Shown: piece after piece, positions 17,711-25,563 of the stretch
Numbering within the stretch: the first letter of the stretch is position 1
Layout: each line of letters begins with the position of its first letter
From: UBA3871 sp041797745
GTDB taxonomy: Bacteria; Bacillota; Clostridia; Peptostreptococcales; Anaerovoracaceae
Reading direction: 5' to 3'
DNA length: 64,000 nucleotides
Assembly: GCA_041797745.1 (NCBI GenBank)
Contig: JBHBZU010000008.1
Coordinates: 1-64,000 of the forward strand
Made by a program: the position numbers and the translations under genes
Notes under the pieces: model-generated
Databases searched by the model: none
The model's input: the letters and a program-made list of their open reading frames with translations, nothing else
Told to the model about the DNA's origin: nothing

Positions 17711-19393
17711 ATGACAGAGACCAAGATTATTAAGATTAAACTTATTAAGGAATTGAGAGCAGAACCTGTTGAAGTTGAAGTGGCTGTGGGCTCCACCATA
17801 GAGTCGCTGGTTATGGAGTATCAGAATGAACTTGAGTATAGAGTCATTGCAGCCAAATACAACAACACTTTAGTAGATCTTTTAAAAAGAATCTATGAAC
17901 CTTGTACCATTTATTTTCTGGATATCAGAACTCAGGCGGCAAACCTTATTTATGAAAAAAGCGTATCCCTCATTTACCTAAAGGCTATTAGAGACGTCTT
18001 GGGAAAGGATGTTGTGGTACAGATTGAAAATGCTCTTAACAAAGGGCTGTACACTGAAATTAAAACAAAGGCGCCTATTACAGCAGAACAAATTAAAGAC
18101 ATTGAACAGCGTATGCGCCAGCTTGTATTTCAAGACGCGCCTTTTGAAAAGCAGATTTGCGACGGGGAAGAGGCAAAGCAGATTATGGAGCAGGACGGAT
18201 ATCCGCAGAAGAAACGTTTAATTGAAAACAGAGGTCTGCATAAGTTTAAGTTTTACTCCCTTAACGGATACCGTAACTTTTTCTACGGACTTATGACTCC
18301 ATCCACCGGCTACATTGAATTTTTTGAATTGATGAAGTATCGCAACGGCGTACTTTTAAGATTTCCTCATCCGTCAAATCCTAACAAAATTCCGGAGTAT
18401 GCGGATGAGAAGAAGATGTATGCCTGCTTTGGAGAAACAACCCGCTGGCAGAATCTTCTGGGAGTAAGCTATGTGGATGACCTCAACGAGAAGATTCGTA
18501 AGGGAGAACACAAAGACCTGATTCAACTGTCGGAAGCTCTTCATGAGAAAAAGATTGCGGAAATTGCGGATATGATAAAGGAACAGAAGAAGAGAATTAT
18601 TCTGATTGCAGGACCGTCTTCTTCGGGAAAAACCACCTTTGCCCGCAGACTTTGCGTGCAACTTAGGGTTAACGGACTTAATCCATTGTACCTTGGTACC
18701 GACGACTATTTCGTGGAAAGAGAGTACACTCCGCTGGATGAATTTGGCGAAAAGGACTTTGAACGTCTGGAAGCTGTTGACGTGGAGTTGTTCAACAAGC
18801 ACATGAACGCATTGCTGGCAGGTGAGGAGGTGGATTTACCTACCTTTGATTTCCTGACAGGACACAAACAGTACGGACAGCGAATCACTTCCATCAGCAG
18901 TACGCAACCTATTGTTATTGAGGGCATTCATGCATTAAACGATGCCTTGACGCCTTATGTTAATAAGGATGAAAAGTTTAAGATTTATATTAGTCCGCTG
19001 ACCCAGCTTAATATTGACGAGCATAACAGGATTTCTACAACGGATTCCAGAATGTTACGCCGCATGGTGCGCGACTTTAAGTACAGGGGGCATGATGCAC
19101 AGGAAACTATCAGATCATGGCCAAAGGTTCGCAAGGGAGAAGACAAATATATCTTCCCGTTTAATAATGAAGCGGATGTGTTCTTTAACTCTGTACACAT
19201 ATATGAGTTTGCGGTTTTGAAAAAGTATGCAGAACCCTTACTCCACAGCATAAAGCCCGAGGAACCTGAATATATGGACGCAACCCGTATGCTTAAGTTT
19301 CTCGACTTCTTTGAAATAATAGAGGATGACAGCATTATCGTCAACAATTCCATCATCAGAGAATTTATAGGTGGTAGCGTGTTTGTTGACTAG
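17711..19393 (+). CDS. Nucleoside kinase with N-terminal TGS/threonyl-tRNA-synthetase-like region
   Basis: 560 residues. The N-terminal 60-70 residues look like a TGS-type ubiquitin fold. A middle region (about 80-270) resembles the threonyl-tRNA synthetase second additional domain. The C-terminal kinase has Walker A GPSSSGKTT at about residues 301-309 and typical uridine kinase/phosphoribulokinase features (LGTDDYF, LPTFDFLTGHK, IVIEGIHALND, RRMVRDFKYRGHDAQET). Family knowledge gives phosphorylation of a nucleoside, possibly uridine or cytidine. It lies 16 bp ahead of a PfkB kinase and close to pseudouridine glycosidase, consistent with nucleoside salvage. ATG 17711 has only a weak upstream GAGAAAG. 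Confidence 0.88.
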   Translation: MTETKIIKIKLIKELRAEPVEVEVAVGSTIESLVMEYQNELEYRVIAAKYNNTLVDLLKRIYEPCTIYFLDIRTQAANLIYEKSVSLIYLKAIRDVLGKDVVVQIENALNKGLYTEIKTKAPITAEQIKDIEQRMRQLVFQDAPFEKQICDGEEAKQIMEQDGYPQKKRLIENRGLHKFKFYSLNGYRNFFYGLMTPSTGYIEFFELMKYRNGVLLRFPHPSNPNKIPEYADEKKMYACFGETTRWQNLLGVSYVDDLNEKIRKGEHKDLIQLSEALHEKKIAEIADMIKEQKKRIILIAGPSSSGKTTFARRLCVQLRVNGLNPLYLGTDDYFVEREYTPLDEFGEKDFERLEAVDVELFNKHMNALLAGEEVDLPTFDFLTGHKQYGQRITSISSTQPIVIEGIHALNDALTPYVNKDEKFKIYISPLTQLNIDEHNRISTTDSRMLRRMVRDFKYRGHDAQETIRSWPKVRKGEDKYIFPFNNEADVFFNSVHIYEFAVLKKYAEPLLHSIKPEEPEYMDATRMLKFLDFFEIIEDDSIIVNNSIIREFIGGSVFVD

Positions 19394-19409
19394 TTTTGGA
19401 GGCAAAAGA

Positions 19410-20339
19410 ATGAGTGAAGTTTATGTAGTTGGCGGAATGGCAATGGATATCGAGGGGATTTCCAAGGCGCCCATCGTGGCAAGAGATTCAAATCCGGGCA
19501 ATGTGAATACCGCAGGTGGAGGCGTAGGCAGAAATATTTGCGAGAATTTAAGAAGACTGGGAGTGGATTGTGGCATGGTTTCCGTCGTAGGAAACGATGA
19601 TATGGGACATTCCTTAATAAAGAACCTGATTAAATTAGGCATTAATACAAATCATGTATTGGTTCTTGAGGATGAGCCTACGGCTATGTATATATCCATC
19701 ATGGATAATGAGGGTGAGATAAACGTGGCTATTGCAGGCATGGATATTCTTGAAAATATTGACAGAAAGCTGATTGACAGGGCAAAGGATGAGCTGCTTA
19801 AGGCGAAATTTGTGGTTACAGATACCAACATGACTTCGGAAAATCTTGAATATCTCTGTGATACCGTAGGGGCGCATGTGCCTATTTTGCTGGACGCAGT
19901 ATCTTCTCCTAAAGCTATTAAGGCAAAGAACTGCATTGGTAAGTTCCACACTGTTAAGCTGAACAAGTCTGAAGCGGAAATTGTTTTAGGAATTAAGGTT
20001 AGCACTCCGGAAGAAGTTGAGGCTGCGTGTCGTGAACTTTGCAGGCGCGGTGTAACCAGAGCCATTATTACAATGGGAAGTGAGGGCGCTTGCTACTGCG
20101 AGGGCGACAGAGTAGGCTTTGTGCCGGTTATTAAGACGGAAGAACTTGTTAGCACCACAGGAAGCGGTGACGCGTTCTCCGCAATGCTTGTTAAAGGCTA
20201 TCTTGAGGGAATGGATATTGAAACTACTGCGCGTTATGCCACAGCAGCTTCAAGCGTAGCATTAAGGAGTCTCTCCGCGGTGTCAAAAGATATGAGCTTT
20301 GACAGAGTTAAAAGTCTTTTAAATGAAAGCGAAATTTAA
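19410..20339 (+). CDS. psuK: PfkB family sugar kinase, probable pseudouridine kinase
   Basis: 309 residues with the ribokinase/PfkB fold. The N-terminal motif is GGVGRNICENLRRLG and the C-terminal signature is TTGSGDAFSAM, whose Asp is the catalytic base. The start at ATG 19410 is preceded by TTGGAGG; an in-frame start at 19371 would overlap the upstream gene without a ribosome site. PfkB proteins beside pseudouridine-5'-phosphate glycosidase phosphorylate pseudouridine, so psuK is the best guess from context. It follows the nucleoside kinase by 16 bp and precedes psuG by 173 bp. Specificity is inferred. Confidence 0.8.
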   Translation: MSEVYVVGGMAMDIEGISKAPIVARDSNPGNVNTAGGGVGRNICENLRRLGVDCGMVSVVGNDDMGHSLIKNLIKLGINTNHVLVLEDEPTAMYISIMDNEGEINVAIAGMDILENIDRKLIDRAKDELLKAKFVVTDTNMTSENLEYLCDTVGAHVPILLDAVSSPKAIKAKNCIGKFHTVKLNKSEAEIVLGIKVSTPEEVEAACRELCRRGVTRAIITMGSEGACYCEGDRVGFVPVIKTEELVSTTGSGDAFSAMLVKGYLEGMDIETTARYATAASSVALRSLSAVSKDMSFDRVKSLLNESEI

Positions 20340-20512
20340 GCATATTGTTTTTTTATGATATTCAGAAAAGGTTTGTTAGAAATTAAAAATCCAAAAGCAC
20401 AAACGGATAATTGAGCAAAAAGTTAAAAAAGCAAAAAGACACATAGATAAGTGGATGTGTAAGTAAAACAACAATCAAAAACAATTAAAAAGGTTTTTTA
20501 GGGGGTAGAAAA

Positions 20513-21418
20513 ATGTATAAGGATTATTTGGATATTAAACCTGAAGTGGCGGAAGCATTGGCAGCAGGGAAGCCTGTTGTGGCACTGGAATCAACAATTA
20601 TATCTCATGGTATGCCATATCCTAAGAATGTTGAAACGGCAAAGGCTGTGGAAGATGTTATCCGTAAAAACGGCGTAGTTCCAGCAACTATTGCTATTAT
20701 CAAGGGACGTATCAAGGTAGGTCTTACTGATGAAGAACTGGAATATATCGCAACAACGGAAAATGTGGCAAAGGTAAGCCGTAGAGACTTTCCGATGATT
20801 CTTGCGGCAAAGGCAGACGGCGCGACAACAGTTGCGACAACTATGATTTCTGCTGAAATGGCGGGGATAAGACTGTTCGTTACAGGAGGCATTGGCGGTG
20901 TTCACAGAGGCGCAGGGGAAACTCACGATATCTCCGCTGACTTGGAAGAGCTTCACAGCACCGATGTTGTAGTAGTGTGTGCAGGTGTAAAGTCCATCTT
21001 GGATATTCCGGGCACTCTTGAATATTTAGAGACAGTGGGAGTACCTGTAGTTGGCTATGGCACAAAGGATTTTCCGGCGTTTTACAGCGTAAAATCAGGA
21101 AGCAAGCTTGAATATGCCTTTAACACTCCGCAGGAAGCGGCAGCAGCCATTAAGGTTAAGTATGATTTGGGACTTCACGGGGGCATGGTTATTGCCAATC
21201 CTATTCCAAAGCAGTTTGAAATGCCTTTTGAGAAGATGGAAGTTATTATAAATCAAGCTCTCAAGGAATGTGAGGAACAGCATGTTACAGGTAAGCACAT
21301 TACTCCGTTCATGCTTGACAGGGTTAAGCAGCTTACAGACGGTAACAGTTTAGAAGCGAATATCCAGCTCGTTCTCAACAATGCGGAAATCGGTTCGCAG
21401 ATTGCCGCACTCCTGTAA
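20513..21418 (+). CDS. psuG: Pseudouridine-5'-phosphate glycosidase
   Basis: Cleaves the C-C bond of pseudouridine 5'-phosphate to uracil and ribose 5-phosphate. The family's conserved segments are present: ALESTIISHGMPYP, AIIKGRIKVGL, VSRRDFP, FVTGGIGGVHRGA, DISADLEEL, VVCAGVKSILDIPGTLEYLET and GYGTKDFPAFY. Length 301 is normal. RBS is a G-rich GGGGG before ATG 20513. It is separated from the kinase gene by 173 bp of AT-rich DNA in which no clear promoter was identified. A hairpin follows the stop codon. Confidence 0.95.
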   Translation: MYKDYLDIKPEVAEALAAGKPVVALESTIISHGMPYPKNVETAKAVEDVIRKNGVVPATIAIIKGRIKVGLTDEELEYIATTENVAKVSRRDFPMILAAKADGATTVATTMISAEMAGIRLFVTGGIGGVHRGAGETHDISADLEELHSTDVVVVCAGVKSILDIPGTLEYLETVGVPVVGYGTKDFPAFYSVKSGSKLEYAFNTPQEAAAAIKVKYDLGLHGGMVIANPIPKQFEMPFEKMEVIINQALKECEEQHVTGKHITPFMLDRVKQLTDGNSLEANIQLVLNNAEIGSQIAALL

Positions 21419-21467
21419 TTTCAAGGTAAACTACGAAAAACTACAGAAAACTATAGAATTTTATTAA

Positions 21468-21496
21468 GGGCCCGAAAAAAATTCGGGTCCGATTTA
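21468..21496 (+). terminator. Terminator after psuG
   Basis: GGGCCCGAA pairs with TTCGGGTCC (one G-U), with a 5-nt A loop, followed by GATTTATT. Confidence 0.65.
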
Positions 21497-21614
21497 TTAC
21501 AGCGAGAAAGAAACACACGGAGCCATGTAAAACAAAAGTATATAGACGCCTTGAAATGACTTATTTGATATCTAAAAAAAGTGAAAAAATATGAAAAAAT
21601 TTTTCAAAAAGTAC

Positions 21615-21643
21615 TTGTAATTACTCAAAAGATAATTTATACT
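21615..21643 (+). promoter_or_regulatory. Promoter of the S10-spc-alpha ribosomal protein cluster
   Basis: TTGTAA at 21615-21620, 17-bp spacer, TATACT at 21638-21643. It gives a predicted RNA start near 21650 and a leader of about 360 nt before rpsJ. Confidence 0.65.
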
Positions 21644-21649
21644 ATAAAA

Positions 21650-22009
21650 GCTTGCTTTAGGCGATGAAGTAGGAAGTTGCTGAGCTATCAGGTAATTTCT
21701 ACTGAGAATTGTCCCTGCTTGACAGGGGCGAGGGGATCGTCGGTTTTTTGTGTTGTGTCAAATATAAAGAAACACACGACAATGTGTACGGCGCAAGCAA
21801 AGAGGCATAAACGTTGAAATTTAGAGAGCTTGACAGAAAACAGAATTTTCTAAATTTGACAGCCTCACACAATGTGCCAAAGTTTTTCGGGTCGCTTTCG
21901 AAGAATTAAGGCAGTACACATAGCCGAGGAAACACTGAGAGTTGCATTACAGTGTGAACGACCCTTGTGCGAGAATAGCGAAAACACACAAAATTTTAGG
22001 AGGATTAAA
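21650..22009 (+). promoter_or_regulatory. Long structured 5' leader of the S10 operon
   Basis: Several helices can be drawn. AGTAGGAA (21668-21675) pairs with TTTCTACT (21696-21703) and encloses CTGA/TCAG. GTCCCTG (21711-21717) pairs with CAGGGGC (21723-21729). A weaker GGCGA/TCGTC hairpin (21727-21741) is followed by a six-T run at 21744-21749, an attenuator-like layout. Further down, AAATTTAGA (21818-21826) pairs with TCTAAATTT (21849-21857). GGGTCG (21889-21894) pairs over long range with CGACCC (21958-21963) and encloses ACACTG/CAGTGT. An RNA regulator that senses a ribosomal protein is plausible, since S10 operons in other bacteria are controlled by L4 at the leader. This is inference. 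Confidence 0.55.
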
Positions 22010-22321
22010 ATGAGCGAATTACAGAAAATCAGAATCAAGCTTAAGGCTTATGATCACGCATTACTTGATCAGTCAGCTGAAAAAATCGTTGAAACAGCAA
22101 AGAAGACAGGTGCAGAAGTTTCCGGTCCTATTCCGCTTCCGACAGAGAAGCAGGTGGTAACCATCTTAAGAGCGGTACACAAGTACAAGGACAGCCGTGA
22201 ACAGTTCGAACAGAGAACACACAAGAGACTCATCGACATCACAAACGCTACACCTAAGACAACAGACGCTTTAACAAAGCTTGACTTACCTGCGGGCGTT
22301 GATATTGAAATCAAGCTCTAA
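22010..22321 (+). CDS. rpsJ: 30S ribosomal protein S10
   Basis: 103 residues, normal length. It begins MSELQKIRIKLKAYDHALLDQSAEKIVETAKKTG split into the family's first strand and helix, and carries the loop EQFEQRTHKRLIDI. S10 sits in the 30S head and doubles as NusE in antitermination complexes. ATG 22010 has TTAGGAGG 6 bp upstream; the longer in-frame start at 21872 lies in the leader and is rejected. First gene of the S10-spc-alpha series. A 161-bp gap separates it from rplC, unusually long for this operon. Confidence 0.98.
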   Translation: MSELQKIRIKLKAYDHALLDQSAEKIVETAKKTGAEVSGPIPLPTEKQVVTILRAVHKYKDSREQFEQRTHKRLIDITNATPKTTDALTKLDLPAGVDIEIKL

Positions 22322-22482
22322 AGCAGGAGATTGCGAAAGCAGTCATTAACTTTGATTAAGGGTACTCCCCTTAGTAAGAACTCACGAGAGGGATTCCATG
22401 CTGTAAACATAAGTATTGGGAGCCAAACCGGAGGGTTCCGCTGTAAGAGATGTCGCAATGCGGCAGAAAAGGAGAAAAAAAT

Positions 22483-23118
22483 ATGAAAATGATTCTTGGA
22501 AAGAAAATCGGAATGACTCAGATTTTCTCAGAAGCAGGAGAAGTAGTTCCTGTAACAGTAATCGAAGCTGGTCCGGAAGTCGTTACTCAGGTAAAGACAG
22601 TTGATACAGACGGTTACAATGCAGTACAGATTGGCTTTGGTGAGACTAAGGCTCACAGAGTAAACAAGCCAATGACCGGACACTTTGAAAAAGCAGGCGT
22701 TGCTCTTAAGAAGCACGTTGCAGAATTTAGAATTGAAGATGGTGAAACTTATGAAGTTGGTCAGACTATCACAGTTGCCGATTTCGAAGAGGGCAAGAAA
22801 CTCGATATTACCGGAACTTCCAAAGGTAAGGGAACTCAGGGTAATATCAAGAGACACGGCCACCGTCGTGGACCTATGACTCACGGTTCCAAGCACAAGA
22901 GACTCCCTGGTGGTTTAGCAGCAGCTACTTATCCATCAAGAGTATTCAAGGGCAATGACGCTCCGGGTAGAACTGGTAGAGATACAATCACAGTTCAGAA
23001 CGTAGTTTTAGTAAAAGTTATCGCTGACAGAAACCTCATGCTCGTAAAGGGCGCTGTTCCAGGCAACAAGGGTGGCCTGCTTCGCATCCAGTACGCAGTA
23101 AAAGGTCAGGACAAATAA
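22483..23118 (+). CDS. rplC: 50S ribosomal protein L3
   Basis: 211 residues. MKMILGKKIGMTQIF is the signature start. GNIKRHGHRRGPMTHGSKHKR and YPSRVFKGNDAPGRTGRD form the extended finger that reaches the peptidyl transferase region. ATG 22483 is preceded by AAAGGAG; the in-frame start at 22450 would add a non-homologous extension. L3 is an early 50S assembly protein. The 161-bp spacer before it contains short hairpins (TAAGGG/CCCTTA; GTCGC/GCGGC) but no recognised element. Confidence 0.98.
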   Translation: MKMILGKKIGMTQIFSEAGEVVPVTVIEAGPEVVTQVKTVDTDGYNAVQIGFGETKAHRVNKPMTGHFEKAGVALKKHVAEFRIEDGETYEVGQTITVADFEEGKKLDITGTSKGKGTQGNIKRHGHRRGPMTHGSKHKRLPGGLAAATYPSRVFKGNDAPGRTGRDTITVQNVVLVKVIADRNLMLVKGAVPGNKGGLLRIQYAVKGQDK

Positions 23119-23141
23119 GCGTAAGGAAGGAGGAATAAAAA

Positions 23142-23765
23142 ATGGCAAAGTTAACAATGCTTAACATGGCAGGAGCTGAAGCTGGTACAATCGAACTTAT
23201 GGACTCCATCTTCGGAATCACTCCTAACGAAAACGCTATACATGAAGTAATCAAGAATTACCTTGCTAATCAGAGACAGGGTACTCAGTCTGCAAAGACA
23301 AGAGGCGAGGTAAGAGGAGGCGGACGCAAGCCTTTCAGACAGAAAGGAACAGGTCGTCACAGACAGGGACACTCCACTGACCCGTCACAAGTAGGCGGTG
23401 GTGTTGCTTTTGCACCAAAGCCAAGAGATTATAGATACACTATTCCTAAGAAGCTCAAGAGACTTGGAATGCTTTCAGCTCTCTCTTCAAAGGCTCAGGA
23501 GAAAGAACTTATCGTTTTAGACGAACTTAAGTTTGAAGCTCCAAAGACAAAGGAAATGGTAAAGTTACTCCAGAACGTTAAGGCTGAAAAGAAAGTTCTT
23601 ATCGTTACTGCAGAAAAGGACGAAAACGTAGTTAAGTCCGCAGCAAACATTCCTGGTGTTAGAACTGCATTAGTTGGTACTATGAACGTTTACGAAATCA
23701 TTAACCACACTAACCTGATTCTCACTAAGGAAGCTGTTCAGAAAATTGAGGAGGTTTATGCATAA
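23142..23765 (+). CDS. rplD: 50S ribosomal protein L4
   Basis: 207 residues. The long basic loop GGGRKPFRQKGTGRHRQG projects to the exit-tunnel constriction and is the site of macrolide-resistance changes in the family. The globular C-terminal part (KVLIVTAEKDENVVKSAANIPG) is normal. In Escherichia coli L4 represses its own operon through the S10 leader; whether that applies to the structured leader here is untested. The stop codon overlaps the rplW start by one base (TAATG). Confidence 0.98.
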   Translation: MAKLTMLNMAGAEAGTIELMDSIFGITPNENAIHEVIKNYLANQRQGTQSAKTRGEVRGGGRKPFRQKGTGRHRQGHSTDPSQVGGGVAFAPKPRDYRYTIPKKLKRLGMLSALSSKAQEKELIVLDELKFEAPKTKEMVKLLQNVKAEKKVLIVTAEKDENVVKSAANIPGVRTALVGTMNVYEIINHTNLILTKEAVQKIEEVYA

Positions 23766-24055
23766 TGAAAACTCCATATGATGTAATTATTAAGCCGGTT
23801 ATCTCTGAAATGTCCATGGATAACGCTGCTGAAAAGAAATACACATTCAAGGTTGCTCCGGATGCAAACAAGACACAGGTTAAATTAGCCGTTGAAGAAA
23901 TCTTCGGTGTTGAGGTTGCTAAGGTAAACATCATGAACGTTAATGGCAAGATTAAGAGAATGGGAAGAACCGAGGGTCGCAGAGCCGATTCCAAGAAAGC
24001 TATCGTTACTCTTACTGAAAAGAGTAAGGAAATCGAGTTCTTCACAGGACTGTAA
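23765..24055 (+). CDS. rplW: 50S ribosomal protein L23
   Basis: 96 residues: PYDVIIKPVISEMSMD at the N-terminus, FKVAPDANKTQVKLAVEEIFGVEV, and KRMGRTEGRRADSKKAIVTL. L23 lies at the tunnel exit and is the docking site for trigger factor and SRP. Translation is coupled to rplD by the one-base overlap. Confidence 0.98.
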   Translation: MKTPYDVIIKPVISEMSMDNAAEKKYTFKVAPDANKTQVKLAVEEIFGVEVAKVNIMNVNGKIKRMGRTEGRRADSKKAIVTLTEKSKEIEFFTGL

Positions 24056-24070
24056 TAGGAGGTAGGCAGA

Positions 24071-24904
24071 ATGGGAATTAAGAAATACAATCCAACCACT
24101 CCTGGTTTAAGAGGAATGACAGTCTCCACATTTGAGGAGATTACAAGAAGCACCCCTGAAAAATCTCTTACAGTAACACTGAAGAAGCACTCCGGTAGAA
24201 ACTTCAGAGGTAAGATTACTGTAAGACACAGAGGCGGCGGCACAAGACCTAAGTACAGAATTATCGACTTCAAGAGAATTAAGGACGGTATTCCTGCTAA
24301 GGTTACAACTATTGAATACGATCCAAACAGAAGCGCTAATATCGCACTTCTCGTTTACGCAGACGGACATAAGAGCTACATCATCGCTCCTGATGAGTTA
24401 AAGGTTAACGATGTTTTATACTCAGGTCCTGACGCAGATATCAAGGTAGGAAATGCACTTCCAATTGCAAACATTCCTGTCGGTACTATTATCCACAACA
24501 TCGAGTTAAAGCCGGGTAAGGGCGGTCAGCTTGCTAGATCCGCAGGAAACGGTGCTCAGCTCATGGCTAAGGAAGATAAGTACGCTCAGGTAAGACTCCC
24601 ATCCGGTGAAGTACGCAAGGTAAGCATGGAATGCAGAGCTACAATCGGTGAAGTTGGTAATGTTGAACATGCTAACATCCAGATTGGTAAGGCCGGAAGA
24701 AAGAGACACATGGGATTCAGACCTACAGTAAGAGGTTCCGTAATGAACCCTAACGATCATCCACACGGTGGTGGTGAGGGTAAGGCACCTGTAGGACGTA
24801 AGAGCCCTGTAACACCTTGGGGTAAGCCTGCTCTTGGTTACAAGACCAGAAAGAAGAATAAGGCTTCCAATCAGTATATCGTAAAGAGAAGAAACGAAAA
24901 GTAG
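24071..24904 (+). CDS. rplB: 50S ribosomal protein L2
   Basis: 277 residues. The conserved C-terminal region NPNDHPHGGGEGKAPVGRKS contains the His that lies near the peptidyl transferase centre, and HSGRNFRGKITVRHRGGG is the N-terminal RNA-binding stretch. GTIIHNIELKPGKGGQLARSAG is complete. L2 bridges the subunits and is needed for their association. RBS AGGAGG sits directly after the rplW stop. Confidence 0.99.
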   Translation: MGIKKYNPTTPGLRGMTVSTFEEITRSTPEKSLTVTLKKHSGRNFRGKITVRHRGGGTRPKYRIIDFKRIKDGIPAKVTTIEYDPNRSANIALLVYADGHKSYIIAPDELKVNDVLYSGPDADIKVGNALPIANIPVGTIIHNIELKPGKGGQLARSAGNGAQLMAKEDKYAQVRLPSGEVRKVSMECRATIGEVGNVEHANIQIGKAGRKRHMGFRPTVRGSVMNPNDHPHGGGEGKAPVGRKSPVTPWGKPALGYKTRKKNKASNQYIVKRRNEK

Positions 24905-24919
24905 GAGGGAGCATAAATA

Positions 24920-25198
24920 ATGGGTAGATCACTTAAAAAAGGTCCTTTCGTAAGCGCTAAGCTGCTCAAGGAAGTTGAAACCATGAATGCAGCTAACGAA
25001 AAGAAAGTAGTAAAGACTTGGTCAAGACCGTCCACTATTTTTCCACAGATGGTTGGTCACACAATTGCAGTGCATGATGGCAAGAAGCACGTGCCTGTAT
25101 ACATTACAGAAGATATGGTAGGTCACAGACTCGGAGAGTTCGCTCCTACTAGAAACTATAGAGGTCATGCGGCAGACAAGACCTCTAAGAAAAAGTAA
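24920..25198 (+). CDS. rpsS: 30S ribosomal protein S19
   Basis: 92 residues, beginning MGRSLKKGPFV, with WSRPSTIFPQMVGHTIAVHDGK and the GEFAPTRNYRGHAADK tail. It lies in the 30S head beside S13 and contacts the A-site tRNA region. RBS GGAGGGAG is 9 bp upstream. Confidence 0.98.
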   Translation: MGRSLKKGPFVSAKLLKEVETMNAANEKKVVKTWSRPSTIFPQMVGHTIAVHDGKKHVPVYITEDMVGHRLGEFAPTRNYRGHAADKTSKKK

Positions 25199-25216
25199 GA
25201 AAGGAGATAAACAATA

Positions 25217-25552
25217 ATGGAAGCAAAAGCAATTGCAAAGTATGTTAGAATGTCTCCAATCAAGCTTAAGCCTGTTACAGATTTAGTAAGAGGTAAGGAT
25301 TTAAACGAGGCACTGACTATCTTAAAGTTCACTCCCGGTAAGGGAGCGGAAATCGTTGAAAAAGTTGTAAAGTCAGCAGCTGCAAACGCTGAAAACAACT
25401 TTGACATGAACCCAGACAACTTATACGTTGCGGAAATCTATGCTCATCAGGGTCCAACCATGAAGAGATGGAGAGCAGGTTCACAGGGTAGAGCATCAAT
25501 CATCCTTAAGAGATCCAGCCACATTGGATGTACTCTTAAGGAGAGAAACTAA
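25217..25552 (+). CDS. rplV: 50S ribosomal protein L22
   Basis: 111 residues. AKYVRMSPIKLKPVTDLVRGK is the conserved start and RWRAGSQGRASIILKRSSHIG the beta-hairpin tip that lines the exit tunnel opposite L4. RBS AAAGGAG. 11 bp before rpsC. Confidence 0.98.
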   Translation: MEAKAIAKYVRMSPIKLKPVTDLVRGKDLNEALTILKFTPGKGAEIVEKVVKSAAANAENNFDMNPDNLYVAEIYAHQGPTMKRWRAGSQGRASIILKRSSHIGCTLKERN

Positions 25553-25563
25553 GGAGGTTACGC

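Noticed and set aside
21830..21870. TTGACA at 21830-21835 as a second rpsJ promoter
   Set aside because: No -10 at 16-18 bp, and it lies inside a perfect inverted repeat of the leader.
21872..22009. N-terminal extension of S10
   Set aside because: It would translate structured leader RNA; S10 begins at the ATG with AGGAGG and gives the normal length.
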